Under the pieces are notes generated by a model. The model was given only the letters and a program-made list of their open reading frames with translations, was not told where the DNA came from and made no database searches. This document shows positions 8,537 through 17,752 of a stretch of DNA of 64,000 nt, one piece after another. The number at the start of each line of letters is the position of its first letter. Position 1 is the stretch's first letter. The position numbers and the translations under genes were made by a program. This DNA comes from Bryobacteraceae bacterium (GTDB taxonomy: Bacteria; Acidobacteriota; Terriglobia; Bryobacterales; Bryobacteraceae). The stretch lies in assembly GCA_029975915.1 (NCBI GenBank), contig JARKOC010000250.1, positions 62,001 through 126,000 on the forward strand. Direction: 5' to 3'.

Positions 8537-9739
8537 TCAGACCAGCCGGTTCGGACGCGCCCATTTCACGCGCGCCATGCGCACAACCCCAGCGTAGGCA
8601 CGCGCCGTGATCATTGTCCCGACCGAGATAAACGACTCCTCCCTGCTCACCGGATTGGTATGGAAGTTGCCCAGGTGCTCGACGCCCTTGCCGTTGCGGA
8701 CCCCGTCGCCTTCTAACGGTATGGCGATTCGTTCGGTCGCGCGGATCAGGCACAGCTTCTTTTCGTCCATCAGGGCCATGAACAGCGGCGCCCTCCAGCG
8801 CATTACATCGACGTTGGACGGGTCCTTCCGGGTATAGACCAGCCACAACCCGTCGCTGTGAATGAGCCACCGCTGCTGGGTCGTCGACATCTCGATGGCG
8901 GTGCCGTCGTTGAACGCCCACGGCCGCATCGGCTCCCACTCCATCCCGTCACTTGACCTCGTCACGAAGCCCTGCCCGTTCTCCGCCCGGATGGTCATGT
9001 AGAAGGTTTCGCCGAGTTTGGCGAGTGTCGGTTCCAACAAGCCCCGGCCGCAGGACAGCCGCAGGATGTTTCCGTTTGGTCCTGCTTTTATGTGTTTCCC
9101 GTCGAACGAACAGCGAAGGGTACAGACGCCTCGATCCGGCCGGCCGAGCGGACCGAACGTCAATGGAACGAGAATGTCGCCGGATTCCAGCTCAATGCGC
9201 TGCGAGCAGCCTGACATATACAACGCTGTCGCCTCGGGGTGGTTCCAGTCCAGCCGCTGAAGCGGCGACCAACGCCCATCGGGGGAACGGACACAGTAGA
9301 CCGGCCAGCGCTGATCGTTGGGCCGCGTCAGGCGGTTGTCCTTGTAGTAGACGTTTTGGGCCATGGCCAGCACGGTCCCGGTCCTGGCGTGATACTCCGG
9401 AACGGTGTCGCAGTAGCCCTCTTCGACGCCTCCACCAACGTCCCGCCGGCCCATGCCGGGAATCGGCGCAGGTGTGGTCCAAGTCCGCCCGGCATCGATG
9501 GAAACCGACCAGTGGACCGGGCCGTAGTAGTCAGACCCGCCGATTACCTGGACCGTCATCAGAAGCTCACCCGGCGGCAGCCGGCAGATGCGCGGGTGAA
9601 ACCACGTCTGGCCGCGCCCGTCGAGATTGCTCCACATCGCGGTCCGCTCGACCGATTCGATCCAGCCGGGGACCGGTTGGCTGGCTGCGGCCGCTGCGGC
9701 CAGCCACTCGCGCCTGCTCAGGTGGGCGCCCATGGCCAT
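8537..9739 (-). CDS. Sialidase-superfamily (BNR/Asp-box) protein
   Basis: A 400-residue beta-propeller protein of the sialidase superfamily. It has an RREWLAAAAAAS leader resembling a truncated twin-arginine signal. The Asp-box SVSIDAGRTW is at about residues 78-87, and further propeller blades follow (GYCDTVPEYHARTG, VTRSSDGMEW, VVYTRKD-like blade turns). Early Arg residues (FHPRICRLPPGELL) fit the catalytic arginine region. The start ATG directly follows the stop of the HAD phosphatase gene (TAGATG), so the two are co-transcribed. It could be a true exo-sialidase or a related hydrolase acting on other sugars; the sequence does not decide. Confidence 0.85.
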   Translation of the reverse strand: MAMGAHLSRREWLAAAAAASQPVPGWIESVERTAMWSNLDGRGQTWFHPRICRLPPGELLMTVQVIGGSDYYGPVHWSVSIDAGRTWTTPAPIPGMGRRDVGGGVEEGYCDTVPEYHARTGTVLAMAQNVYYKDNRLTRPNDQRWPVYCVRSPDGRWSPLQRLDWNHPEATALYMSGCSQRIELESGDILVPLTFGPLGRPDRGVCTLRCSFDGKHIKAGPNGNILRLSCGRGLLEPTLAKLGETFYMTIRAENGQGFVTRSSDGMEWEPMRPWAFNDGTAIEMSTTQQRWLIHSDGLWLVYTRKDPSNVDVMRWRAPLFMALMDEKKLCLIRATERIAIPLEGDGVRNGKGVEHLGNFHTNPVSREESFISVGTMITARAYAGVVRMARVKWARPNRLV

Positions 9740-10516
9740 CTACCTGTCCAACCGCAGGGCTTTGCGCTTGGCGTCAACAGTCGGGTACAGCCGTTCCCAG
9801 GAACCGTATGACGGGTTGGGCAGGATGAACCACCTGTCACCGAACCAGCGCTCGTACCGCTCCAGTGCCGTGTCGCGGGCTTTCGCATCGCGCTCGACGG
9901 TGAAGAAGTCACCGATGTCGTCGCCGATCAGCAGCAGAACCCGATGGCCGGCGGTGGCCTGATAACGGCGAACGGACTTGTCCGAGGAGGCCGTGTCGGA
10001 TTCTTTGCACAGCAACGTGTCGGTCCGGCTCAGTAGCTTGTAACGGGTCAACAGGGCCACTGTCGGATCTTCCTTTTGGTTGGCCGCGCAGACCCGGTTC
10101 GAAATGTAGATTCTCCGCACGCCATGAAACGCGGCGAAATCAAGGAACTCGGCCGCGCCCGGCACCAGGCCGGCCTTGCCCTCGGCCACCCATGCCGTCC
10201 AACTCTTACCGTCGAAAGCAGTGCCGTCGGCGATCTGGCGAGCCTGATAGGCGGAGTTGTCAAGGACGGTTTCGTCCAGGTCGAGCACCACGGCGGGCGG
10301 CTTGTTCGAAAACTCGCCTAGCTGTTCTATGGCGGCCGTCCAGGACGGCTCGGCCAGGGCGCGAACCAGCGCCTGTTCGGCATTGCGGTAGGTTTGGCGG
10401 GCCGAGGCCCGGTATTCGATCGAGGTTTGTGTCCAAACCACAGAATTGAGCAGTTCGTGCGTCTGGGCAGACAGGCCGGTCGCGGCCAGCAAGGCCAAAG
10501 CGATTCGCAGCTTCAT
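9740..10516 (-). CDS. HAD-superfamily acid phosphatase, secreted
   Basis: Exported phosphatase of the class C/e(P4)-like acid phosphatase family, 258 residues. The ATG at 10516 has a GGAGGG site, followed by a signal peptide (RIALALLAATGLSA). The HAD nucleophile motif DLDETVLDN (D79, D81) is intact, with the downstream ISNR (motif II) and IGDDIGDF (motif IV). This family typically releases phosphate from nucleotides or other phosphomonoesters in the periplasm. There is no lipobox cysteine, unlike Haemophilus e(P4). It is the first gene of a minus-strand cluster with the sialidase-fold, CBM9-like and transglutaminase-like genes. Confidence 0.92.
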   Translation of the reverse strand: MKLRIALALLAATGLSAQTHELLNSVVWTQTSIEYRASARQTYRNAEQALVRALAEPSWTAAIEQLGEFSNKPPAVVLDLDETVLDNSAYQARQIADGTAFDGKSWTAWVAEGKAGLVPGAAEFLDFAAFHGVRRIYISNRVCAANQKEDPTVALLTRYKLLSRTDTLLCKESDTASSDKSVRRYQATAGHRVLLLIGDDIGDFFTVERDAKARDTALERYERWFGDRWFILPNPSYGSWERLYPTVDAKRKALRLDR

Positions 10517-10555
10517 CGGTAGTGGTCCCTCCGGACTTCCAGCATAAGATGGGAC

Positions 10556-11050
10556 GTGATCCCAATGCGAGAGATGCACGCTCCGGAGATTGCCGCCAGC
10601 GGCTGGCTGAATACGCCGGCGCCGCTCAGCCTGGAGCAATTGAAAGGCCGGGTCGTCGTGCTTGTCGCGTTTCAGGCGCGCTGCCAAGGCTGTGTCAAGG
10701 AAGCGCTTCCCCAAGCCAAGGCGCTGTGGCGGGACTTTGCGAGAACCGACGTGGAGGTGATCGGCCTGCACTGCCCGTTCGAGTCGGCGTCCCGGCTTGA
10801 CCGCGAATCGCTGGCAGCCATGCTGGCCGAGAACGGGATCGAGTTCCCTGTGGCCATGGATGCCGAGGGCGCGCAGTGGCAAACCGAGACCTTTGCCCGC
10901 TATTCAATGCAAGGGACGCCAACACTGGTGCTGATCGGGCGCAACGGGAAGCGGCGCCTTCAGAAGTTGGGCCATGCAAGCGACGAGCAGGTCCGGCAGG
11001 CAATTCAGGCGTTGATCGAGGAGCCCGGCAGTCTGAAAAATTCGCAGTGA
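10556..11050 (+). CDS. Redoxin/thioredoxin-fold protein (TlpA/AhpC-TSA type)
   Basis: A 164-residue thioredoxin-fold protein. The redox motif is CQGC (in FQARCQGCVKEALPQ, about residue 43). The cis-Pro region is MQGTPTLVLIGRNGK, as in TlpA-type thiol oxidoreductases. No signal peptide is visible, so it is probably cytosolic. The frame can begin at GTG 10556 or at ATG 10565 or 10574; no start has a strong ribosome-binding site, so the exact N-terminus is uncertain. It is divergent from the HAD phosphatase, with a 39-bp gap that must hold both promoters. Confidence 0.88.
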   Translation: MIPMREMHAPEIAASGWLNTPAPLSLEQLKGRVVVLVAFQARCQGCVKEALPQAKALWRDFARTDVEVIGLHCPFESASRLDRESLAAMLAENGIEFPVAMDAEGAQWQTETFARYSMQGTPTLVLIGRNGKRRLQKLGHASDEQVRQAIQALIEEPGSLKNSQ

Positions 11051-11163
11051 TCGGTCTTGTTGTGACAGCCACTGCGGAACCGGGCGCCTGATTTAGCCGC
11101 GGCCGCGGCGGGGTCGATGGGGTGAGGCCATCCGCCCTCTCTGGGGGATGCGTGCGAGAAGGA

Positions 11164-11628
11164 CTAACGCCTTGCCCGGAAGAAGTCTTCGAGAAGTGTG
11201 GTGGCCTCGGCGGCCATCAGCCCTTCCTCAATCTCTACCCGGTGATTCAGGATGTCGGAATCGGCCAGCCGGAACTTGGAGCGGACGCCGCCAAAGCGCA
11301 GGTCGCGCGCACCGAAGACCAGGCGGCCCACTCTGGCGTGAACCAGCGCTCCGGCGCACATGACACAGGGTTCAAGAGTCACGTACATGGTGGCGCCCGT
11401 AAGCCGGTAGTTGCCCATAGCTGCGGCCGCCGCCCGGAGAGCGAGGATTTCGGCGTGGGCCGTGGGGTCGCAGCCGGCGATGGGCCGGTTATGGGCTTCG
11501 GCCAGAAACTGTCCGTTTGAGTCGACAATCACGGCGCCAACCGGGGCTTCGCCGGCGGCTGAGGCGGCGGCGGCAAGTTCCAGGGCTCGCCTCATCCAGG
11601 CGCGGTCCGAGTCACTGCAATTTAACAC
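11164..11628 (-). CDS. tadA: tRNA-specific adenosine deaminase
   Basis: Converts adenosine to inosine at the tRNA-Arg(ACG) wobble position. This 154-residue protein has the zinc deaminase signature: H58-A-E60 in TAHAEILAL and PCVMC (C88, C91). The N-terminus MRRALELA and GEAPVGAVIV match TadA. I chose the GTG at 11628; translation could instead begin at the ATG of MRRAL (11577). The frame stays open much further upstream into the divergent permease gene, but those residues are not coding-like. It is divergent from the exporter operon starting at 11668. Confidence 0.93.
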   Translation of the reverse strand: MLNCSDSDRAWMRRALELAAAASAAGEAPVGAVIVDSNGQFLAEAHNRPIAGCDPTAHAEILALRAAAAAMGNYRLTGATMYVTLEPCVMCAGALVHARVGRLVFGARDLRFGGVRSKFRLADSDILNHRVEIEEGLMAAEATTLLEDFFRARR

Positions 11629-11667
11629 GACACCCCATTTCTCAACCCTTAGAATATAAAAGCGGCC

Positions 11668-12831
11668 ATGCGATTCTTTCCATTGATTTTCAAGAACGCT
11701 CTGCGCAATCGCCGGCGGAGCTTTCTGACCATTTCCAGCCTGGCCCTTTCGATCTGCCTGCTTGGTGTGCTGACGGCGCTCTATGCGGCGCTGTTTCACT
11801 CTTCTCCGCCTGCGGGGCAGGAACTTCGTTTGGTCACGCGCCACAAGGTGTCGATCACCAACGTGATGCCCACCTGGTACAAGGAGAAGATCCGGGCCGT
11901 GCCGGGTGTCAAAGAAGTGATTATCTGGCAATGGTTTGGCGGCTGGTACAAGACTGAGGAGCGAGACCGCCAGTACTTTTTCCCGCGCATGGCGGCCGAA
12001 GCCGACCGGTTATTTGCCGTTTATCCGGAGTGGGAGATCCCGGAGGACCAGAAGCGGGCGTTCCAGGCCGATCAGACAGGCTGTATCGTTGGGGCCGATC
12101 TGGCTAAGGCGCAGGGTTTCAAGATCGGAGACAAGATCAACATTCGGGGCTCGTTCTTCCCGATCAATCTAGAACTGACGGTGCGCGGGATCTACCACTC
12201 GCCGCATGAATCCGATTCGCTCTGGTTCCAGTTCAAGTACCTGGAGCAAGGGTTCGAAAGCCTGGGCTGGCCGAACTTCGCCGGCACGTTCACGATGCTG
12301 GCCGAGTCTCCTGAAGCGATTCCCGGCATTATCCGGACCGTCGACGCGATGTTCGCCAACGCCGAGGCGCCCACCAAGACGGAGACCGAGTACGCATTCG
12401 GGCTCTCGTTTCTCGCATTCCTGGGTAACGTCAAGATGATCCTGCTGTCGATCTGTGGGGCGGTGACGTTCACCATTCTGCTGGTAGCCGCCAACACGAT
12501 GGCGATGAGCGTTCGTGAGCGTGTGCGCGAAGTTGGGGTATTGAAGACGTTAGGGTTTACGCAGCAGAAGATCCTGGGCATATTACTTGGCGAGTCGATG
12601 GCGATTTCGTTGATTGGAGCGGCAATTGGGCTTGTGCTTGCCCAGGGGCTTTGCACGATGCTGCGGCAGGCGCCGCCAGTGGTCCAGCAGATTAAGACAC
12701 TGACCATCGAACCGGTGGTGCTGGCGATCCTGATCGGGATCTCGATGCTGCTTGGACTGGCGAGTTGCATCGTGCCGGCTTGGAACGCCGCCCGAACCAG
12801 CATCCTGGACGCGCTGCGATTCACCGACTGA
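11668..12831 (+). CDS. ABC transporter permease, FtsX/MacB type
   Basis: Inner-membrane permease of 387 residues. TM1 is near the N-terminus (NRRRSFLTISSLALSICLLG), a large periplasmic MacB-PCD-like domain follows (about 45-255), and three C-terminal TM segments form the FtsX domain with the hallmark MAMSVRERVREVGVLKTLGF. It is the first gene of a four- or five-gene operon: permease, permease, HlyD adaptor, ATPase, ATP-grasp. The second permease starts 10 bases downstream. Such complexes export lipids, peptides or antibiotics from the periplasm; the substrate here is unknown. Confidence 0.93.
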   Translation: MRFFPLIFKNALRNRRRSFLTISSLALSICLLGVLTALYAALFHSSPPAGQELRLVTRHKVSITNVMPTWYKEKIRAVPGVKEVIIWQWFGGWYKTEERDRQYFFPRMAAEADRLFAVYPEWEIPEDQKRAFQADQTGCIVGADLAKAQGFKIGDKINIRGSFFPINLELTVRGIYHSPHESDSLWFQFKYLEQGFESLGWPNFAGTFTMLAESPEAIPGIIRTVDAMFANAEAPTKTETEYAFGLSFLAFLGNVKMILLSICGAVTFTILLVAANTMAMSVRERVREVGVLKTLGFTQQKILGILLGESMAISLIGAAIGLVLAQGLCTMLRQAPPVVQQIKTLTIEPVVLAILIGISMLLGLASCIVPAWNAARTSILDALRFTD

Positions 12832-12841
12832 CGAGGCCGAG

Positions 12842-14011
12842 ATGAAGATTCCACTCAGCTATAACCTTCGCAACCTCGCGGTGAGGCGGACGACGACGAT
12901 CATGACCGCATTCGGCATCGGCCTGACGGTGGCTGTCCTGGCCGCGTCAATGAGCCTGACTGCAGGGCTGCGGGAGGCATTCAGGTCGTCGGGGCATCCG
13001 CTGCAACTCATCCTGGTGCGCAAGGGGAGCGGCGCTGAGTTGAGCAGCCAGGTGTCGCGCGAGTCGTTCAACGAAGTAATCAAATACCGGCCGGGCATCG
13101 CGAAACTGCCATCGGGCGAACCGGCGGCGTCGCTGGAACTCGTGAATACGATCAACCTGCCGAGCAAGGAGTCGCCTGACGGCATGAACCTGACCAACCG
13201 GGGCATCCTGCCGGAGGGCGTCGCCATGCGCGAGGACTTCAAAATGGTGCAGGGGCGATGGTTCGAGTTCGGCAAGCGCGAGGTGATTGTCGGAGCGGAC
13301 GTCGCGGCGCGATATCCTGACGCCGGATTGGGCCGGATGGTCCGGTTTGGGCGTGGAGAATGGCTTGTAGTGGGCGTCTTTGACAGCCCGTTCCCGGCGC
13401 GGAAATCGGAAGTGATCGGGGACGCCAATCAGATGCTGGCCGACTTCCAGAGGGGTTCCTTGTTTTCGTCGGTCCTGGTGAGAGCACAGGACGAGGTCTC
13501 GATGCAGGCGCTGATTAACAGCTTGAGCGCCGAGCAGAGGCTGCAACTGGACGTGATGACGGAGAAGGAATACTACGCGCGGCAATCATCGTCGGGGAAT
13601 TTGATCCAGTACGTGGGAACTTTCGTGGCGATCATCATGGCGGTGGGGAGCGTCTTCGCGGCGATGAACACGATGTATGCCGCAGTGGCGCGGCGGTCCA
13701 AGGAGATCGGGACTTTGCGGGTGCTGGGCTTCTCGCGGCGCAGCATCCTGACCAGCTTTTTTATTGAATCAATGATCCTGGCTTTCCTTGGCGGTGTGGC
13801 CGGCTTGCTGATCGTGTTGCCGCTGAACGGGCTGACGACGGGCATCGGCGCCGACGCGACCTTCGCGGAGATCGCGTTCCAGCTTCGAGTGACGCCCGAA
13901 GTGGCGTTGACCAGCATGGTCTTTGCGCTCATCGTGGGCGCGACCGGCGGCCTATTGCCCGCCTTTGGCGCGGCCCGAAAACAGATTCTGACAGCGCTTC
14001 GCGACGTGTAG
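12842..14011 (+). CDS. ABC transporter permease, FtsX/DevC type
   Basis: Second membrane subunit of the exporter (389 residues), with the same FtsX topology: a TM near residues 20-40, a periplasmic domain, and a C-terminal three-TM FtsX block with ARRSKEIGTLRVLGFSRRSIL. The ATG at 12842 follows a GAGG ribosome-binding site placed right after the stop of the first permease. The frame extends upstream within that gene, but this start gives the expected family length. Two non-identical permeases suggest a heterodimeric exporter with the ATPase at 15352. Confidence 0.93.
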   Translation: MKIPLSYNLRNLAVRRTTTIMTAFGIGLTVAVLAASMSLTAGLREAFRSSGHPLQLILVRKGSGAELSSQVSRESFNEVIKYRPGIAKLPSGEPAASLELVNTINLPSKESPDGMNLTNRGILPEGVAMREDFKMVQGRWFEFGKREVIVGADVAARYPDAGLGRMVRFGRGEWLVVGVFDSPFPARKSEVIGDANQMLADFQRGSLFSSVLVRAQDEVSMQALINSLSAEQRLQLDVMTEKEYYARQSSSGNLIQYVGTFVAIIMAVGSVFAAMNTMYAAVARRSKEIGTLRVLGFSRRSILTSFFIESMILAFLGGVAGLLIVLPLNGLTTGIGADATFAEIAFQLRVTPEVALTSMVFALIVGATGGLLPAFGAARKQILTALRDV

Positions 14012-14017
14012 TTTCAT

Positions 14018-15346
14018 ATGGACGCAGACCTCAAACACCTTCGTATCCACCGCGACGCCCCGCCCGAGGGGACCTCCTCGGGCGCGGTCCGCTGGATCCT
14101 GATCGCGTTGATCGTCATCCTGCTGTTGGGCGCCGGCTGGTATATGTATAGCCGTCTGAACGCAGCGATCGAGGTGGAAACGGGCCGTGTCACGGCGTCG
14201 GTTTCGGGGGCGGCGGGCGAGAGCGTGGCTCTGAACGCGACGGGATATGTCGTCGCCGCGCATAAAATTCAAGTTGCCTCCAAGGTCATCGGACGGGTTG
14301 CCTGGATCGGGGTGGACAAGGGTGACAACGTTCGCGAGGGCCAGGTGATTGTGCGTCTGGAGGATGAGGAGTACAAGGCCCAGCTTGAGCAGGCGCGGGG
14401 GCAGTTGGCTTCGCTGCAAGCGAGATTGGCCGAGTATGAGAACGGGTCGAGGCCGGAGGAGATAGCCGCGGCCGAGGCCAATGTCGAGCAGGCGAGGGCG
14501 GAGTTGCAGAACGCGCGCGTCAACCTGGAGCGGACGCGGGGATTGTTCAAGGACGGGGTGATGGCGCGCCAGGCGCTGGACGACGCCGAAGCGCAGTTCA
14601 AATCGCGAGAGGCGCGGGTGAATTCGTTGGCGAAGACATTCGAGTTGGTTCGCATCGGTCCACGCAAGGAACAGATCGATTCGCTCCGGGGCCAGGTGCA
14701 GCAGGCCAAGGGGGCGGTTTCGTTCTATGAGACGCAACTGGCCAATACGGTCATCAAGGCGCCAGTGACGGGGACGATCCTCGAACGTGAGGTGGAGCGC
14801 GGCGAGTTCGTGACGACGAGTTTCGTCGGCGAGCGCGGGGCCAAGGGGTTTGTTGTGTCACTGGCGAACCTCAACGATCTTGAAGTGGAACTCGACATCT
14901 CGCAAAACGACTTCAACAAGCTACGCATGAAGCAGCGGGCCATCATCACGGTGGACGCCTGGCCGAACAAGCGATGGGAAGGTTACATTGACGAGATGTC
15001 GCCGGAGGCGAACCGGCAGAAGGCGACGGTGCAGGTGAAGGTGAAGGTCGCCAACCCGGACGAATTTCTTCGGCCTGAGATGAACGCGTCGGTGGCGTTC
15101 GTGGCGGAGAAGACGGAATCGGCGATGGCATCCGCCCAGGGCGCATTTGCGCCAGCGGCGGCGATCAAGGATGGCAAGGTGTTCGTCGTGGTGAATGGGA
15201 AAGCCGTGGAGCGGGCGGTGAAGACAGGCGCCGTGACGGCACAGGGCATACGGATTGACGAAGGGCTGATCGGCGGCGAGGATGTCGTGCTGAATCCACC
15301 AGCCGGGTTGAAGAGCGGCGTCAAGGTGAAAGTGAAAGGGAGTTGA
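14018..15346 (+). CDS. Periplasmic adaptor subunit, HlyD/RND-MFP family
   Basis: Membrane-fusion protein of 442 residues that links the permeases to the outer membrane. One N-terminal TM ([20 protein letters not shown]), a lipoyl/barrel-sandwich half ([19 protein letters not shown]), a long coiled-coil hairpin (about residues 120-230, rich in EQARAEL repeats), the second lipoyl half ([20 protein letters not shown]) and a beta-barrel ([15 protein letters not shown]) come in family order. It starts six bases after the second permease. The exporter type therefore resembles DevBCA or MacAB, but no TolC gene is nearby. Confidence 0.94.
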   Translation: MDADLKHLRIHRDAPPEGTSSGAVRWILIALIVILLLGAGWYMYSRLNAAIEVETGRVTASVSGAAGESVALNATGYVVAAHKIQVASKVIGRVAWIGVDKGDNVREGQVIVRLEDEEYKAQLEQARGQLASLQARLAEYENGSRPEEIAAAEANVEQARAELQNARVNLERTRGLFKDGVMARQALDDAEAQFKSREARVNSLAKTFELVRIGPRKEQIDSLRGQVQQAKGAVSFYETQLANTVIKAPVTGTILEREVERGEFVTTSFVGERGAKGFVVSLANLNDLEVELDISQNDFNKLRMKQRAIITVDAWPNKRWEGYIDEMSPEANRQKATVQVKVKVANPDEFLRPEMNASVAFVAEKTESAMASAQGAFAPAAAIKDGKVFVVVNGKAVERAVKTGAVTAQGIRIDEGLIGGEDVVLNPPAGLKSGVKVKVKGS

Positions 15347-15351
15347 GGCGC

Positions 15352-16095
15352 ATGACCGAAACGGCAACCGCAGGCAGCGACGTCATCATCCGGACCCGCA
15401 AGCTCACCAAGGAGTTCGCCCGCGACAGTTTCCGGGTTGTCGCGCTCAAGGATGCCGACCTGGAGGTCTGCCGAGGCGACTTCATCGCGCTGATGGGGCC
15501 GTCGGGTTCAGGCAAGTCCACGTTGTTGCACCTGGCGGCTGCAATGGACCGGCCGACGTCGGGAGACATTGAAGTCCTTGGCCAGAGCATCGGTTCATTG
15601 AGCGAGAGCGCCGTGGCGCGCTGGCGGAACCGGCACGTCGGTTTTGTCTTTCAGAGTTTCAATCTGATCCCAGTGCTGACGGCGCTCGAAAATGTCGAGC
15701 TGCCATTGAAGCTGACGCATCTGAAGAAGGGCGAGCGCGACCAGCATGCCCGGACGGCGCTGAAACTAGTCGGCCTGGAAGACCGGATGCATCACTACCC
15801 GAAGCAGCTTTCCGGCGGGCAGGAGCAGCGTGTAGCCATCGCGCGAGCCATCGTCACCGACCCGGACATCCTGCTGTGCGACGAGCCGACGGGAAACCTC
15901 GACGCCGGGTCCGCCGGTGAAGTACTCACGCTGTTGAAAAGGCTGAACGAGGAGCACGGCAAGACCATCATCATGGTGACGCACGATCCGCACGCCGCCC
16001 ATTTCGCCCGCCATATCCGGTATCTTGACAAAGGAGAGCTCCTGCCCGAGGGCCAAGTTCCCGAAGACTGGCGCACTCCAGATACCCGCCAATGA
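15352..16095 (+). CDS. ABC transporter ATP-binding subunit, LolD/MacB type
   Basis: Cytosolic ATPase (247 residues) that powers the two FtsX-type permeases. Walker A is GPSGSGKST, the Q-loop is FQSFNLI, the signature is [14 protein letters not shown], and Walker B is [11 protein letters not shown], all intact. The ATG at 15352 has GAGG just upstream; an in-frame TTG at 15343 overlapping the preceding stop is less likely. The stop overlaps the ATP-grasp start by ATGA, so the ligase belongs to the same transcript. Confidence 0.95.
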   Translation: MTETATAGSDVIIRTRKLTKEFARDSFRVVALKDADLEVCRGDFIALMGPSGSGKSTLLHLAAAMDRPTSGDIEVLGQSIGSLSESAVARWRNRHVGFVFQSFNLIPVLTALENVELPLKLTHLKKGERDQHARTALKLVGLEDRMHHYPKQLSGGQEQRVAIARAIVTDPDILLCDEPTGNLDAGSAGEVLTLLKRLNEEHGKTIIMVTHDPHAAHFARHIRYLDKGELLPEGQVPEDWRTPDTRQ

Positions 16096-16988
16096 ACTCG
16101 TCCGCCCGAATCGCAGTCCTTTACGAACATCCGCAGTGGTTTGTCCCGCTTTTCGACGAACTGCGGCGGCGCGGGAGGGCGTTTGATGAGTGGCAGGCGC
16201 AGACGCTCATCATCGATCCACAAAGGACGAGCTGGCCTGAGGTGGTCGTGAACCGGATGAGCACGTCGGCGCAGTGGCGGGGGCACGGGGCTGGGCAGTT
16301 TGCGGCGCTTGAACTGCTGGAATTGCTCGAAGCGCGTGGTGTGCAGGTGATCAATGGTTCTCGGGCATATTCGGTGGACATCTCGAAGGTCCGCCAGGTG
16401 GATGTGTGCCGCCGCGCCGGGGTTCGTCATCCAAAAACGGTTGCCGTGAACGATCCGTCGCAGGTGATGGAAGCCGCGCGGCGGATCGGTTATCCGGTGA
16501 TCGTGAAGCCGAATTGCGGCGGGTCGGGTGCGGGGGTCCGGCGGTTCGAGACGCCGCAGGAGCTGGCTGCGGCAGCGGGAACGCTCGACGCCGGCTGCGA
16601 CCATTTGTTGGTGGTTCAGCAAGTGATCCCGGGCGGCGAACTGCTGCGGACCGAGGTGATCGACGGGCAGGTTCTTTACACGGTGAAGATCGACCGGCCG
16701 GAAGGGATGTATCATCTCTGCCCGGCGGATGCCTGCGCGGCGGGAGCGTCGTTCACCAAGGTGCTGGCATCGCGGGAGATCGAAAATGCCGCGTTGGCCA
16801 TTGCGAGGGCGGCGCGGATCGACGCCGGAGGGATCGAGTGTTTCGTCGATCCGAAGACGGGCGAGGGCGTCTTCTACGACATCAACGCGTTGTCGAACTT
16901 CGTAGCCGATCCGATGGCTGTGCTGGGCTACAACCCGATGGTCCAATTCGTGAATGCCATCGAGCGAAGGCTGACTTCGCGGTGGTAG
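16092..16988 (+). CDS. ATP-grasp ligase, RimK-like
   Basis: A 298-residue ATP-grasp protein, probably an amide-bond-forming ligase that activates a carboxylate as acyl-phosphate. ATP-binding elements are [17 protein letters not shown], the hinge region [15 protein letters not shown], and metal ligands in GIECFVD and FYDINAL. The N-terminal pre-grasp region ([18 protein letters not shown]) is short. Its ATGA overlap with the exporter ATPase gene implies joint expression, so the product could be exported or could modify the exported cargo. No precursor-peptide gene is visible next to it. Substrate unknown. Confidence 0.85.
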   Translation: MNSSARIAVLYEHPQWFVPLFDELRRRGRAFDEWQAQTLIIDPQRTSWPEVVVNRMSTSAQWRGHGAGQFAALELLELLEARGVQVINGSRAYSVDISKVRQVDVCRRAGVRHPKTVAVNDPSQVMEAARRIGYPVIVKPNCGGSGAGVRRFETPQELAAAAGTLDAGCDHLLVVQQVIPGGELLRTEVIDGQVLYTVKIDRPEGMYHLCPADACAAGASFTKVLASREIENAALAIARAARIDAGGIECFVDPKTGEGVFYDINALSNFVADPMAVLGYNPMVQFVNAIERRLTSRW

Positions 16989-17008
16989 CCTGCGGGTTCC
17001 CCCCAGGA

Positions 17009-17737
17009 TCAGCCCAGGCCGAGACCGCCATCGACTTGAAGTGTCTGGCCGGTGACGAAGTCGCCCGCGGCGAGGAAATAGAGCACGCCCTCGGCGATCT
17101 CCTCGCCCTTGCCGGCGCGGCCCGCGGGCGTCGCTTTGATCATCTGCTGGATGCGCTGGTCGCCGGATTCCTCGAACGGGATGATACCCGGAGCGACGGC
17201 GTTGACTGTGATTGAAGGGGCGAGAGCTTTGGCGAGCGCGCGGGTCATGCCCGTGACGCCCGCTTTTGAGGCGCAGTAATGGACATACTCGGGCCAAGCT
17301 CCGAATGCGCCCATGGAACTGATGTTGACGATGCGCCCGGCTCCGCCCTCGTTGGTCCGCATCAGCTTTGCCGCTTCCTGAGCGCAGAAGAAGTAGGCCT
17401 TGAGATTGACGTCGTGGATGAAGTCCCAATCAGCCTCGGTGACTTCAAGCGGGTGGATTCTGGTGAATCGGGCGGCGTTGTTCACCAGGGCGTCGAGACG
17501 GCCGGCGCGTTCCTTGATTTCGGCGAACATGCGGCGGATCTCCGGCACGCTGGCGAGGTCGGCCTGGAACAGCGGAGCGTTGCCGCATTCGGCCGAAGTG
17601 GCTTCGGCCTCGGCGCGGGAGTTGCCGTAGTGGATGAGAACGCGGGCGCCTTCGGCGGCCAGTTTCAGGGCGATTGCCCGCCCGATTCGTTTGGCTGCGC
17701 CGGTGACCAGGACAGTTTTGTCGCGGATGGACTCCAT
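17009..17737 (-). CDS. Short-chain dehydrogenase/reductase
   Basis: NAD(P)-dependent SDR of 242 residues. The cofactor motif is TGAAKRIG (about residues 12-19, with a pteridine-reductase/FabG-like RIG), NNAAR is at about 88, the catalytic Ser is in ISSMGAFG, and YCASK (Tyr-xxx-Lys) is near 153. The C-terminus has VNAVAPGII and [11 protein letters not shown]. It is the last gene of the minus-strand operon with the EamA transporter 15 bases upstream. The substrate is not determinable; proximity to an amino-acid racemase operon hints at amino- or keto-acid chemistry, but this is inference. Confidence 0.9.
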   Translation of the reverse strand: MESIRDKTVLVTGAAKRIGRAIALKLAAEGARVLIHYGNSRAEAEATSAECGNAPLFQADLASVPEIRRMFAEIKERAGRLDALVNNAARFTRIHPLEVTEADWDFIHDVNLKAYFFCAQEAAKLMRTNEGGAGRIVNISSMGAFGAWPEYVHYCASKAGVTGMTRALAKALAPSITVNAVAPGIIPFEESGDQRIQQMIKATPAGRAGKGEEIAEGVLYFLAAGDFVTGQTLQVDGGLGLG

Positions 17738-17752
17738 AGGTGGAGTTTCGCA

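Noticed and set aside
15795..17429. 544-codon open frame on the minus strand
   Set aside because: It lies antisense to the ABC ATPase and ATP-grasp genes and out of frame in the SDR gene, all three with intact motifs. Its product is Arg/His/Pro-rich, typical of a shadow frame in GC-rich DNA.
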